From positions 1-64,000 of the forward strand of contig WIXG01000113.1 in assembly GCA_009869945.1 (NCBI GenBank): a stretch of 64,000 nucleotides of DNA. The letters are read 5' to 3'. The notes under the pieces are model-generated. The model was given only the letters and a program-made list of their open reading frames with translations. It did no database searches and was not told the origin of the DNA. The first letter of the stretch is position 1; each line of letters begins with the position of its first letter. Position numbers and translations under genes: made by a program. Source of the stretch: Mesaphorura yosii (taxonomy: Eukaryota; Arthropoda; Collembola; Poduromorpha; Tullbergiidae). Below are positions 1 through 10,800 of this stretch, piece by piece.

Positions 1-342
1 CCCTGAGATATTCGTTGTGAGCTCGTGACTCATCGAGGCCTACCGTCTGCGGTTCGTGAGTACTTCCAACAAGGAACATGAAGAAAGGTAAGAACATCGA
101 CATATCCCCACCTCATCTTATCTTGCGTTTGAGTTGGAAATTATAGGCTTTATGAGACAAGTCACGAAAGCGTATTTGTATGGTGGCTGTTTTCCTTTGC
201 TTTCCTGAGTAAGGCACCTTTAGCCTGCCATTTTGGAGGATGCTTTCTGTTTCGAGGTTGATGGCTACGTAGTGTAGATGGGTGATGGCTCTTTTCGCAG
301 TCTCAATCTCAGTTTGTGTTGGCGCATTTAGGAGTCTCTTAC

Positions 343-3043
343 CAAGTGCATCACAAGCTCTTCTAACATCCGAGGGGGTTGGTTGATTATTAGGCGTCGG
401 ACTGTGCTGTGAAGGCAGGTTCCCCACAACTTGTGCTTGGTTGGGTTGATTAGGGTTTCTACTGCGATCAGCTTGTTTGAGCGGTAGGCAGACGGGGCAG
501 TCTGATCGAGTGCAGTGCTTCCAGTGAGATATGATCTGGCGCGATGAGGAACAATGCGTCACGGTACAATTCTTTCCTGCTTGGCACGTCGTCATATGAT
601 TTAACACATTTTTCATTGTCCGACAGTGGGGCAAGGTGCACTGCAGGTAAAGGAATCGATGTCATAGTTAGTTAGGCTTCTCCAAACAACAAACATAATT
701 CTCAACTCCGATCTCCAAATGAAAACGATGATTACCTGTCGCTGCTCCCCGTTGGTCTGACTTTCCCTTCGCTGGCATTTATGCGCATGAAACAGAAGTA
801 CTAGTTGTTGCTGAATAAGTTTACGTTTCTCAGGATCTGCATTTGCTGGTGCGTTTTGTTGCTGACTCGGCTGGGGTTGTTGTGGTTGTTGCTGAGTACC
901 CATTTGTCCTAATTTTTGAGGACCACCTATAGACTGATTCACAACTTGATTCTGGCTAACCAAACCCGGGTTTCCGAGCGGTAAACCGTTGTTTACACTA
1001 ATTGAGTTATTGTTAACGTTAACTGTGTTTATAGGAGGCGCTGAATTCATCATTATCCCACCTCCCAACGAAACTACAGGAGGACCAGCTACAGTGCTCG
1101 TTTGCGGAACTTGTTGCATCGTCGATGACACGACCACATTTGGTGGGTTCTGCTGCAAGAAGTCACCTTCAGGATACCTTGGCGGAGGCTGCATAGGAGT
1201 TGTTGTCATTGGTTGGAGCATTCGTTGTATCTGACCGGGCCCGTTATTTGTATTGAAGCTATAATTTTGATTCATCGTATTAAGATTGGGACCCTGAAAT
1301 AGACAACATTTCTCATTTAAATACTAAAGTAAAAGACAGGGCATTTTTGCTTCTTAACGCGTTCGCATGCCAGCATAGACAACTACCAGCCATCCTCATT
1401 TCACACCAGCGGAATGAGCAAAACTGTCCTTTCCTAGTTAGGCCTTTGCTAACTAGTAGAATTAATGATCAGTTATCAGTACCTGAGGCCTCTGCTGCTG
1501 AAGGTTGTTCGGAAGTGGATTTATCTGAACATTTCGAATGTTTCTCACACTCATTGGACCATTTGGTGTTAACTTGTTCATGATCATATTGTTGTTCATC
1601 AGAGGTTGCTTATTGAGTAGAAGATTATTCTTCTGGGTCCCGCTGGACATCATCATTCCCTAAATCAAAGCAAGCAGACTCGTTAGTTAATATCAAAATC
1701 TGTTACTCCCTGGGGGACCCTCTGGGTTGAATGCCTTCCACGGGCTTACCTGCATAATACTTTGCGATTGTTGTGAATCTCCATTCTGCATAGTAAACTT
1801 CTTTTGCTGATTCTGTGACCCGATTAATATTTGCTGTTGTTGAGGCTGTTGCTGTGTTACAGGAGGAGGTGGTGCCTGCTGCTGTTGTGTCAGAGGACCA
1901 TCCATGTTCGACCAAGATGATGTTGACGGTAACAAGTCCAATTCGTCAGGCAAATGCTTCTCCAGGTCGAAGGCATCTGTCCTGAACGAGTCTATAACAG
2001 AAGAAGTTAAAGTATGAGTTATACAACTGTAAAATGTATCTAATGTGAGTGGGACGGACGGTTAACTAGGTACACTCAAAGTTAATTAACTCTCTGATCT
2101 TCTGAATAAATTGGAGGAGAGGAGCTTCAGAAATACTCGTGGTTGTTAAACTGGAAATCGCAAGATGTTTTTACTTCAACTTATCATATGATGCTTCAAC
2201 ACAACCAAACTTAATGTAGACCGCCAAAATAAATTGTTAGCTGTTCCTGGATTTTTAGGTTTGAATAAAGTTCAATTGTTTTCATTTCTTAGGTTGACGC
2301 CCCTGCAAACTGACGACCGAGAAACTCGAAGTGAATCTAGCAGGATCTTTAACTGGGCGCATTCATGAGGATTGATGAATGAAGATACACCACGCTTGTA
2401 AGCAATGACAAGCGAGGAGGAGGCTACTAAAATACAATTCCTGTCATACTATCGCCGTTAGCAGCCAGTAATCTGCAGCGCATCTTTTGCATTCAGCTAA
2501 CAGTAAGTTAATTTCAGTATTAGCTAGTAACTGAATGCTTCTAACACCTAACAACACTTTACACTTGCACTCCAACCAATGAACTAATGATTTACAATTT
2601 TGCCATGTGCTCACTAATATCTGATTTGGAGGTATCATTTTTCGGACGGTGATCAAGAGATGAGTTTAGTCGTCGATTATTAACAATTCTTGTTAACGCA
2701 GAGTCGATCATCAAGCAGGGGACTCGAACTGGAGGTACCGATAATTACTCATGTGATTTCACTCCAGTTGCATTTGTGTACCCAAATAATCTTTGTAGCT
2801 AAATTATTTTGCTCGCAGGTCACTAATTTAATTTCGCTGAGAAGAGGATGGGAAGTTGGATTCGATTGAATTAGTAGGCTGATTGTAGTTAGAGGCGGAG
2901 TGGGTAAGAATGTCATTAAACAACCTAGCAAACAGCTAAAAAATTTAATTTGTTCAATTACCTTGCCCGTCGCTTTGGTTTTGCAGCGGATCATTTCCAA
3001 TCCGGGGCCGCTTCGTCGGCGGCCCTTCGATTTGTTCGGCCAT
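343..3043 (-). CDS. CREBBP: CBP/p300 histone acetyltransferase co-activator, N-terminal part (TAZ1 included), cut by the window edge
   Basis: CBP/p300 is a nuclear lysine acetyltransferase that bridges transcription factors to chromatin. Five exons join in frame on the minus strand: 3043-2962, 1991-1750, 1659-1483, 1293-736 and 640-343, about 452 residues. The N-terminus [16 protein letters not shown] and the [13 protein letters not shown] segment match the family's conserved start. Exons 2-4 are Gln/Asn/Pro-rich. TAZ1 runs from [21 protein letters not shown] through [19 protein letters not shown] and [16 protein letters not shown], with its His-Cys3 zinc ligands present; an intron splits it after GEQRQ. 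The last exon ends at CDALG, matching the vertebrate AALG stretch after TAZ1, before a GTAAGA donor. KIX, bromodomain, HAT and ZZ/TAZ2 must lie left of position 1. I could not place a further exon in 1-342. The start is the first ATG of the conserved N-terminus. Confidence 0.93.
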
Positions 3044-6000
3044 TTATCTCAGTCCATGAAGCACTGATTGGGGGACGAATATTCCACTTGGAACAATTAT
3101 AAATAAATGGTGGACACTAGGGTCCTGCCATGGTCGAAGTCTTCGGTGAATGTGGTACTCGGTGAATTAATTTCGAAATTTTGTCAGTGATTTGTCTACA
3201 CAAATTGCTTCCAGAAACTTAAATTCCAGATTATAGAATTGTTCTGAACCAAGTGTTCATTTATTTTTTCCTTTGGTTTGTACTATTCTATGATAGCTGT
3301 ATTTGCTTCTATTCAGCTTAGTAACTCTTTTCTGTACGTTACTCTCGTACTCTCCTGTACGAGTCCTTACTACGGGATTCACTTATTTTATATTTTTTTT
3401 GATTGAAGTTTTCAATCGGAATCTCAGAAAAAGACAAAATGGCGTTCAGGAAGATTCAGTGTTCTCTGCTTTCGACTGTCTCAACTGTACTGCAAGCTAT
3501 GATTGGACCCACTTGTGTGTTCCACCTTATATTGTCTGCAAAATAAGGATTGGTTACTGCGTCAATTCACATCAGCTAAGAGTCTCTGTACAATAATTTC
3601 ACAATCCCCTCCCAGTCTCAGAGCGACCTTTAGTATTCGCACCCAAGCGTTTTCGTATTTGTTGCGATGCGCGATCCAGGCTGGTAGCAGCACTCTCAAT
3701 CTCAATGCTCGAAAGCCTCGCCAACTCACGATCGACTTGGCTGCGGTGCGCCTTCTCTGGCTCTCCGGCTCTCGCATTGTTGGCTTTTGTAAATCCGTAG
3801 CCAGCTATCGAGCCAGGAGTGCGAAACCCGTTCCTCGCTTTTCCTCGACGTTATTTGGTCAGGCCCGTCCTGCATAAATCGCCTTTGGATTTTGCACAAG
3901 TGCAGTGGTGCTTTTGCAATGTTATTGTTCGATTACAATGATCTCGTCTTTCGGCATTCCGTCCAAACACATGAAGCGGTGTTACACGGCTGAGGCTTTA
4001 TTTACTATTTTGATTCCTTCAGCTGGCTGCAGTGCTGACGATATAGAAGAATTCATTGCACTCCTGAAGAGCGTAGCTTGGTGTTGGTAGTGGGAACGTG
4101 TTGGTTACACCGCACAGCAGAACCTTGTCATGCTCCTCATGAACATCAATGAGCGGTGTATCAATAGTGAACTGAACAGAAATCGAAACTGAAAATCATC
4201 TGGCTGGCTGCTTCACGCGGCCCCAACAAATGGCAGATGCCCAGATATTCCACAGCTGATCAATTGACCAACACTCAATTGAATTGATTCGGTTTCTCAC
4301 TTGTCCTTGCCCTCCTGATTACAAAAGCTACAGCTACGGCTAAGTGTTCCTACTCCCTAGAAGAACTTAGAGCTGTTCCGAACTGCCTGACGGCAGCCGG
4401 CAAACTGATACCTGCAAGTGGCACTGTGAGATAAGTTTTTCTAATTTATGGAAAAGACAAGTCGTCTAAGTGGATGCTTGGGAGGAATTCTGGGAATGCG
4501 ATCAGGAGTCTAGAACTTAATTGGCTTCCTGTCCTGGTCATCAAGCAAGCTTTCGTTAGACATTCATGATGCTGTGATTAGCCCGTACTTTAAATAAAGC
4601 AGATAACGCTCACGTAGGCGACATATGACAAGGTTTGACAACCACTGACACATCCTCCATTGGCCTGAATAATTCCTTCGACTTTGCATTCAGATACTCA
4701 AAGCGCAAGCGTCCCGAAATATGGATCACTTTATACTTCTGAAAGATTTAAAAAGCGCAGTGTTTTACGCTCGTCAATCGCATGTAGTAATATACATGTG
4801 TTCTTTTCATACTTTAAGACACATGCAAAATGAGTTCCGTTGACGCTGTACCCCAACGCGGCATGGCTCTCGTCTTAATAGGCACGCAATTTGCAGTAGC
4901 GTGGAGATGCAAAGGCAGACGAAGGCGAAATTGTTGTAGGTTAAGGTTGTGTACACGTTGCATTTTTCGAGATGAGACAATCACACCATTCTTCTTGCGT
5001 GAACACAATACACGTTTGCGAAAATGGAAAAAAACAAGCGTATGGGAGGCTCCAGGTGGGAGACAGACTTGTTTCAAGCTGAGAGTAACGCGTCTCTGTT
5101 TATTTCGCCACGCACACAAGCTTGCTTGAGATAGGCGTGCATTTTAAATGCAGAGGAGACATTGACACCGAATCTCAAGATGACATAACGCATATGGTAA
5201 TAATTGCAACTCTTGAGCACATGAGCGCGTAAGAGTGGCTTTCGTTATTGTGCTAATTGTAAAGCAGACTAAATTAAAGCGTTTAATGCGTCGGCTTGCC
5301 TGTCGGGAAAGATTTTTTGGAGAAAGTAAATGTTCGCTGCTTGCATATGAATGACGCTGGTCCATTTGCATTTAATTCATAGCATGAATGCTTTCAAAGG
5401 ATTCTAACTACTATGTCTGGTCGTCAGGAGACTCAAATGCTGTCGTTTACGAGTATTCGCAGCTAAGGCGGATTGCTTTCCTTCTAGATATATATACATA
5501 AATACTCTCGGAGGATTTACAACGAAGAATATTAAATATTAGTGCAACTCAATTAAAGTGTGTCATGAGTTGAGTCACCCGATGTTATGGACAAAGCATT
5601 ATGTTTTGGGTTTTGGTGTACTTTATTTGCCTGGAGTTTCATCAACGCCAACCGCGTGTCAGTTGCAGCTTATTATAATAATATGTCTCAGCAGATTTCC
5701 GACGTCATCATTCAAATGATTCAAATGTGCTGACTGCGATGGCTGGGTTCATTGGAACCGAATTAACTAAATGTATGAAAAGGTGGTTCATTTGGAGAAA
5801 AATTGCACACGACACGAAGCGCTGCTCCAGAAGGATCGTCGATACACACTGGACAGGACAAGTGAGGCTCGTGCGCAAAACCTAACATCCTGCACTTGTA
5901 TAAATTACAAACTTCATTATCTATCAAAGGACCAGTACTACCGAAATTCGTCAGTCAGTCCCAACTTCATTCCGTGGAAAGGCCTGAACTAGTGATAAGT

Positions 6001-6097
6001 GAAGCTATAATAGTGCCAATTGTGCCATTGTTTATTGTGGTCATTGTTGCTCATCGAAAAGTCTTTGTTGTGTTCTGAGTGCGCGCAATCCAGCGTC
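3044..6097. other. Divergent intergenic region between CBP and the metallothionein
   Basis: About 3 kb separates the CBP start (minus) from the metallothionein start (plus), so it should hold both promoters and 5' untranslated exons. No open frame here shows a conserved domain or splice pattern. A short direct repeat of CGGTGAAT occurs near 3144 and 3161. The part near the metallothionein is listed separately. Confidence 0.6.
5804..6087 (+). promoter_or_regulatory. Candidate metallothionein promoter with metal-response-element cores and a TATA-like box
   Basis: Sequences fitting the MTF-1 metal response core TGCRCNC lie at 5804-5810 (TGCACAC), 5871-5877 (GTGCGCA, reverse strand) and 6080-6087 (TGCGCGC overlapped by its reverse-strand form). 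A TATA-like TATAAAT lies at 5899-5905. An initiator-like TCAGTC lies at 5951, further from the TATA box than usual. Such cores are short, and roughly one per kilobase is expected by chance, so the clustering next to a metallothionein is the main argument. The site at 6080 would lie in the 5' untranslated region. Confidence 0.4.
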
Positions 6098-7248
6098 ATG
6101 TCTTCAACCAAGTGCGAAAACCGTAAGTTTTTCTGCCATTCTGTCATCTCCCTTCCTTCGTGCTTTCTTCAAGCTTGAGCGTTCACTCATCGCTTTCTTC
6201 TCAAAGTGAAACAGGCTGGTCAGGGCGTAGGTTTTTCGTTTTGTTGAATGTTTTAATAATGTTAGCCAGAATCCAAATACGACCTATAATTCAAAAAACT
6301 AATCTTAAGACACGAAATTTCGTGGCAGCATAAGCTTTCCCGGCCAGAACTAGCAAATTGCATCCATAAATGTGTGACTATGTAGATACGTCCATCTCAT
6401 CGTTTCAGGACAAAAGGGCTCACATTCCAAACTATCCAATCCTCATTCCTATATGTGCGCTTTAATATCGCTACTGCCCTGTATGGAGGTTTTTAACTAC
6501 TAATAGTGTGAAGTTGCAAAATTGATGCTTAATTGATGTTTGTTCATGTTAACTGATCACAATTGAATGGAATGCATTATTACATTCAGTGTCAACGTCC
6601 ATTCCAGAGGTCAGGTGTCAGACGCCAAATCGTCTGTCGAGAAATGACATCCTTCCATTCCATTATCAGAAATCAGATAATGCTATTTGAATATTTAATT
6701 AAGTCACTTCATGCCTTTTACTTTGTCTCTAGTCAACTGCAAATGCACGGACTGTCAATGTGGACCGAGCTGTGTCTGCGGAGCTGCGTGCCAGTGCGCC
6801 GACTGCAAATGTAAGGCAGTAACATGATTTCGCTATCAGTGAGATCGAGTGAGAAAATAAGCTCTTCTTTGAAATTGTAGGCGGCGATTGTAAATGCGTT
6901 GGTGGCTGTTCGTGTGGCCCAAATGGCAAAGGACCCAATTGCCAATGCGTGGATTGTAAATGTGGTGACTGCAAATGTGGACCGAACTGCGCGTGTGGCA
7001 AGTCTGGAGGAGGATGCCAGTGCACTGATTGTAAATGTATGTTAGCATCATTCAGATATCATTGAATCAGGATTTGCATAGGTCAGTGTGTCATTTTACC
7101 CCTTGACGTATATTATACAGGTGGAGATTGCAAGTGCGAGGGTGGCTGCACTTGTGGATCGGCTGGAAAAGGAGCCAACTGCAAGTGCGTCGATTGCAAA
7201 TGTGCTGATTGCAAGTGCACTGATTGTAAATGCAAGAGCAAGAAGTAA
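6098..7248 (+). CDS. Multi-module cysteine-rich metallothionein
   Basis: A cytosolic metal-binding protein that would chelate Cu, Zn or Cd through thiolate clusters. Four exons (6098-6122, 6733-6810, 6881-7036, 7121-7248) give 128 residues with 39 cysteines (about 30%), no aromatic residues and many Lys, Gly and Asp. The sequence is a repeat of units such as CGDCKCVGGCSCG followed by NCQCVDCK, seen four times with variation, then a tail CADCKCTDCKCKSKK. Nearly every Cys sits in C-x-C or C-x2-C. All three introns (610, 70 and 84 bp) are phase 1, and the last two split a Cys codon at the module boundary. The start ATG follows TGCGCGC and precedes a short exon ending in a clean GTAAGT donor. AATAAA follows at 7284. 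The spacing does not match the classic vertebrate or fly forms I know, so the subfamily is left open. Confidence 0.87.
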
Positions 7249-7283
7249 AAATACGCAAGAACTCAACATGCGATTTCAACAAG

Positions 7284-7309
7284 AATAAAAACGCTGGAAA
7301 ATATTTATT
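7284..7309. terminator. Closely spaced convergent poly(A) signals
   Basis: AATAAA at 7284-7289 on the plus strand lies 36 bases after the metallothionein stop. TTTATT at 7304-7309 reads AATAAA on the minus strand. It is the only such hexamer I see between the fusion-enzyme stop (7875) and the metallothionein, so the two 3' untranslated regions may overlap. Confidence 0.45.
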
Positions 7310-7541
7310 GTCCCAATATCGAAGAATTTTCACATTATAAATTATATTACAAATGATTCAAGTACATTCGCTCATAAGAAAACTTGCATTGCATGGCTAA
7401 TATGGCAGAAACACTCAATGTAGCACGCATGTAGTTTAAACAACACATTCTTATATTGCTGTCGTCGTACGCTCTCTCACTTATTCATAATTACAATGAT
7501 TAAGGTAGTTAAGTTCAGAATTTTGAAGCATTCATAAATCT

Positions 7542-7602
7542 GGTACATTTGCCTGACTCAGTCTAATGGTACTTTTGCCCAACTCAGTCTAATCGTATTT
7601 TT
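7542..7602. repeat. 26-bp imperfect tandem repeat, about 2.3 copies
   Basis: Two adjacent copies (7542-7567 and 7568-7593) share GGTAC, TTTTGCC/ATTTGCC and ACTCAGTCTAAT and differ at three positions. A partial third copy follows to about 7602. The repeat lies in the likely 3' untranslated region of the minus-strand gene. Confidence 0.8.
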
Positions 7603-7874
7603 CAGTAATTTCTGATAGTCGAATGTCTCTAGCATAGCAAATTGCACAGGCACAATTCCATTTTGTTAATCTGGTGCCAAATTAAATTCAAGGCTAAAAC
7701 CTCACTAGCTTGCACCAGTAGTACAGTTAATCAGCTGATAGAGTAAGCGATTGTCACTTCTGTCACCTGCTAAAAAAAAAGTTAAACTGAATTTGAAACA
7801 TAATAAATTAAATTAAGTAATGCTTTGCGTAATTAAAAGGAAACCATAAAATTGAAGCGCAACTTGAATATTTC

Positions 7875-10800
7875 TCATTCATCCTTTGACGAGGAAGTCT
7901 CCTCCTTTTGACCCTTCATCTTGGAAGGTCGGCGATGACGGCGTGGATGAGTGCTTTCCATGCCAGTCTTGTCAATCGCAATCAGCGGATGAATCGCAGT
8001 TCTCAAGCTGACAAAGATCTTCGGGAACAGGATTTCCTGTTGTGCAAGCAGCTGCTTAATTCGGTAACGTTCAGTTGGTGCTTCGAAGCATGCTGGGCAG
8101 TTTTCCGAGATGATGGGAAGTCCGCGCGACTCGGCAAATTCTCTCAAGCACTTCTCTCTCACGTTCACAAATGGACGAATCACGCGAAGATCGCCCTCCC
8201 TATGCACCCGGAAAGATAATAAGAAAATTTGCATATCAGTTTGCTGTATTAAAATATTTTAACCATCAGCTTCAATATTCGCTTACTTGACGGTGTATTT
8301 TGCCTTCATGCTGCGCATGAGTCCATTATGGAAGACAGACATGAAAAAGCTTTCAGCAAGATCGTCCAGATGCTGTCCAAATGCCAGAACATTGTAGCCA
8401 TGCTGACGAGCAGTTGCATAAAGCCTGCCACGCTTCAAGCGACTACAGAAGCTGCAGATTGATGTCACGCATTCTGGACCTTTTTCCATTGCAGTTGGCA
8501 TTATGCCTTGTTCTTCGTACAAGTAAGGAATGCCCAATGATGCCAAATAAGGAATTAGCGGTTTTGGATTGTAAGCGGAACTTCCGGGATCAACGGTGAT
8601 GGCGCCCAAAGTGTAGGTGATTCCTTCTTTTGCAAGCACATGTTGAAATTGCTTCATTGTGTGAAGTAGACTCAATGAGTCTTTGCCGCCAGAGAGACAG
8701 ACGAGCATTTTGTCACCATTTTCAATCATTGAGAACTCCCTAATTGCCTGTAGTCGTCAAAACAGTATCATCAATCATTTGTTCCATCTTGCAGTATTGA
8801 TCACGGATACGCGAATTTTACGAAGACCACTTACCTGAAGCGTCGGCTTGAAGATATTCTTCGGTGGACAATGCCATCTTGCACCACCTTTCGGATCCTT
8901 GACTTTCTTCAGCTTCGTCGGAGATTCTGCCGGTGTTTGCTTTTCTGGAGTTTCGGTGCTTGTGCTTGCGTCTGTACAAGTTGCTTCTTGAGACTCCGCA
9001 GACTGAGACAATTCTGACTTGTCCGAATCATTTCTCTTTATGTTGGAGTTCATCAGATGTCCGCTCAATGTTCGAGTTCTTCTGAATCGGTCGAATCGCT
9101 TGTCCTTGGCATTCACACTGGACGATCTTTCTCTGAGTCCATCCGGATCAATACCTTGTTCAACTTGAGAGATTACTTCACGGATTTCAGACTTGAGTTC
9201 ATTCGCGATACTGGTGGCATGCCGTAGCGTCTTGTTAACCACATCATGAAAGTCATCAGAAGAGTGTGAAATGCAGTATAATTCTTGTGATGATTTGTCC
9301 AGAGAGTTGATTGGGCTTTCAGTGCTGGTTGAAGTGTACGGAATTGGAGCCGGGCCTTGAAGACAGGCCACTTGAGTTGGCTGCACGTAGTCTGCGCTTG
9401 GCTGCTGCACAAACATTGACTGACAATTGTACTGTTGCGGAGAGTTGGAGTAGCAGTAACCGGCGCCTTGAACTGGAGACGCAGCATAAGCCATTTGATC
9501 ACCGAATCCATTCACATGATTTTGCTGCAAATTGTTGAATGAGTTCATGTCTGGACTATATGATTGGTGGCGAGTGAAGGGGTTGTGCGTTGGAGAGCCA
9601 ACCATTGGTCCCGCTGCAGCTGCAATCGGTTGAGTGTAGTTCATAAGATTGAGATTGGCCATTTTTGCGTTCATATCTGAATATAAATTGGGTTCTGAAT
9701 AGCCGGTATTGTATGCTGGAACACTTTGTTGAGTTTGGTATGTCATGTGCATCGGACTAGAACCTTGCCCAGTAGGAGTCGACGGGTAGAATTGTTGCTG
9801 CTCAGTCGGTTGCGCTTGTACCATTGGTTGCTGGACAAATTGCTGTTGTGAGATTACATTTTCTGTTGAGACGAAGGGTTGAGGCACTTGATAAGCGTTT
9901 TGATACCCGTAGACGCTTAGCCCATTCATGTGTTCTTCAGGATTGTAGTTTGAACTATCTATTTCCACCGTCATGTTCTGTGCAGCCATGTTAGGTACTG
10001 GACAATAGTTGTTGTTTATTACATCCACTGAACTTGTGCTAGTATCCTTAGAGATCGAGGTCTGAACAGTTTGTTCTGGAAGTCGTTTCTTGTCAATGCT
10101 GCTCCTGAAACATATCCTGGGCCCGGTGACGGTTTCTCCAACGAAGTAATCGTGATCGCTTTCATGCACACTCAAGTCGCTGGCGGAGTCTCCTGCCTTT
10201 ACACGCCGTGCTTTCAAATCCGAAACTGAGCTCACGGCTGCCTGCATGCACTGATGTGGAACGCTCGTGTCGTAGTATTCCACAGTGCGAGTCATTATTG
10301 GAAAAGTCTTGACCGTAAAGGGCTTGGCGATGGGAGCTTGGTTCCAAGAGCCGTTCATAATGCTCTGACTTTCAGATGGCAGGAGAAACCATCGTAATTG
10401 AGAAGATGCGGTGTCAAACACCAGCGACTGATCCTGGAGGTTGCGTCGTTTGCAAAGCTGTGAAGACAAAGTAATTTACAATTGAATATCAATATTTGGC
10501 AGACACGGAAGTTTTTCAGATATGAAGTGTCTGATCTTACATTTTCTGCGTTAGAAAGAATGTTTCTTGCTTGTTCCAGGCACTCTTCGTAATTTGGATA
10601 ATCTTCACTGTTATTTCTGGTTCGCTCCTTGCTCTTTATTCCCTCCGCGTCAAAAGTCGCCCAACTCAACCACTTTCGATGCTGTACCATCTGCCAAAAG
10701 ATATCATTTAATAAATGCGCCTCGATGTGCAATTATCAAATCCTCTCTTACGTGATTTTGGTGGTGGTGAAATTCTCCAGTTTCCGGGTTGCAGTTGTAC

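Larger units (their letters stand above)
7249..7874. other. Tail-to-tail spacer between the metallothionein and the fusion enzyme
   Basis: Just over 600 bp of AT-rich sequence, probably 3' untranslated sequence of the minus-strand gene plus the end of the metallothionein transcript. It contains the 26-bp tandem repeat listed separately. No coding region is visible. Confidence 0.6.

Noticed and set aside
1-112. Possible next CBP exon at the left edge
   Set aside because: The candidate acceptors either run into a stop in the required phase or give a short peptide with no KIX similarity.
2700-2745. GTTCGAGTCCCC-like segment on the minus strand resembling a tRNA T-arm
   Set aside because: No matching D-arm, anticodon stem or acceptor stem could be found around it.
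3562-3877. Overlapping GC-richer open frames on both strands upstream of CBP
   Set aside because: Starts are not convincing, no domain or splice pattern is visible, and composition alone explains the open frames.
4814-5129. Paired 100-codon frames on opposite strands with basic, Cys-containing translations
   Set aside because: They mirror each other, show no family resemblance and have no splice or poly(A) support.
8381-9538. Plus-strand and alternative-frame open frames inside the TtcA and linker exons
   Set aside because: They are mirrors of the real coding exons on the minus strand.
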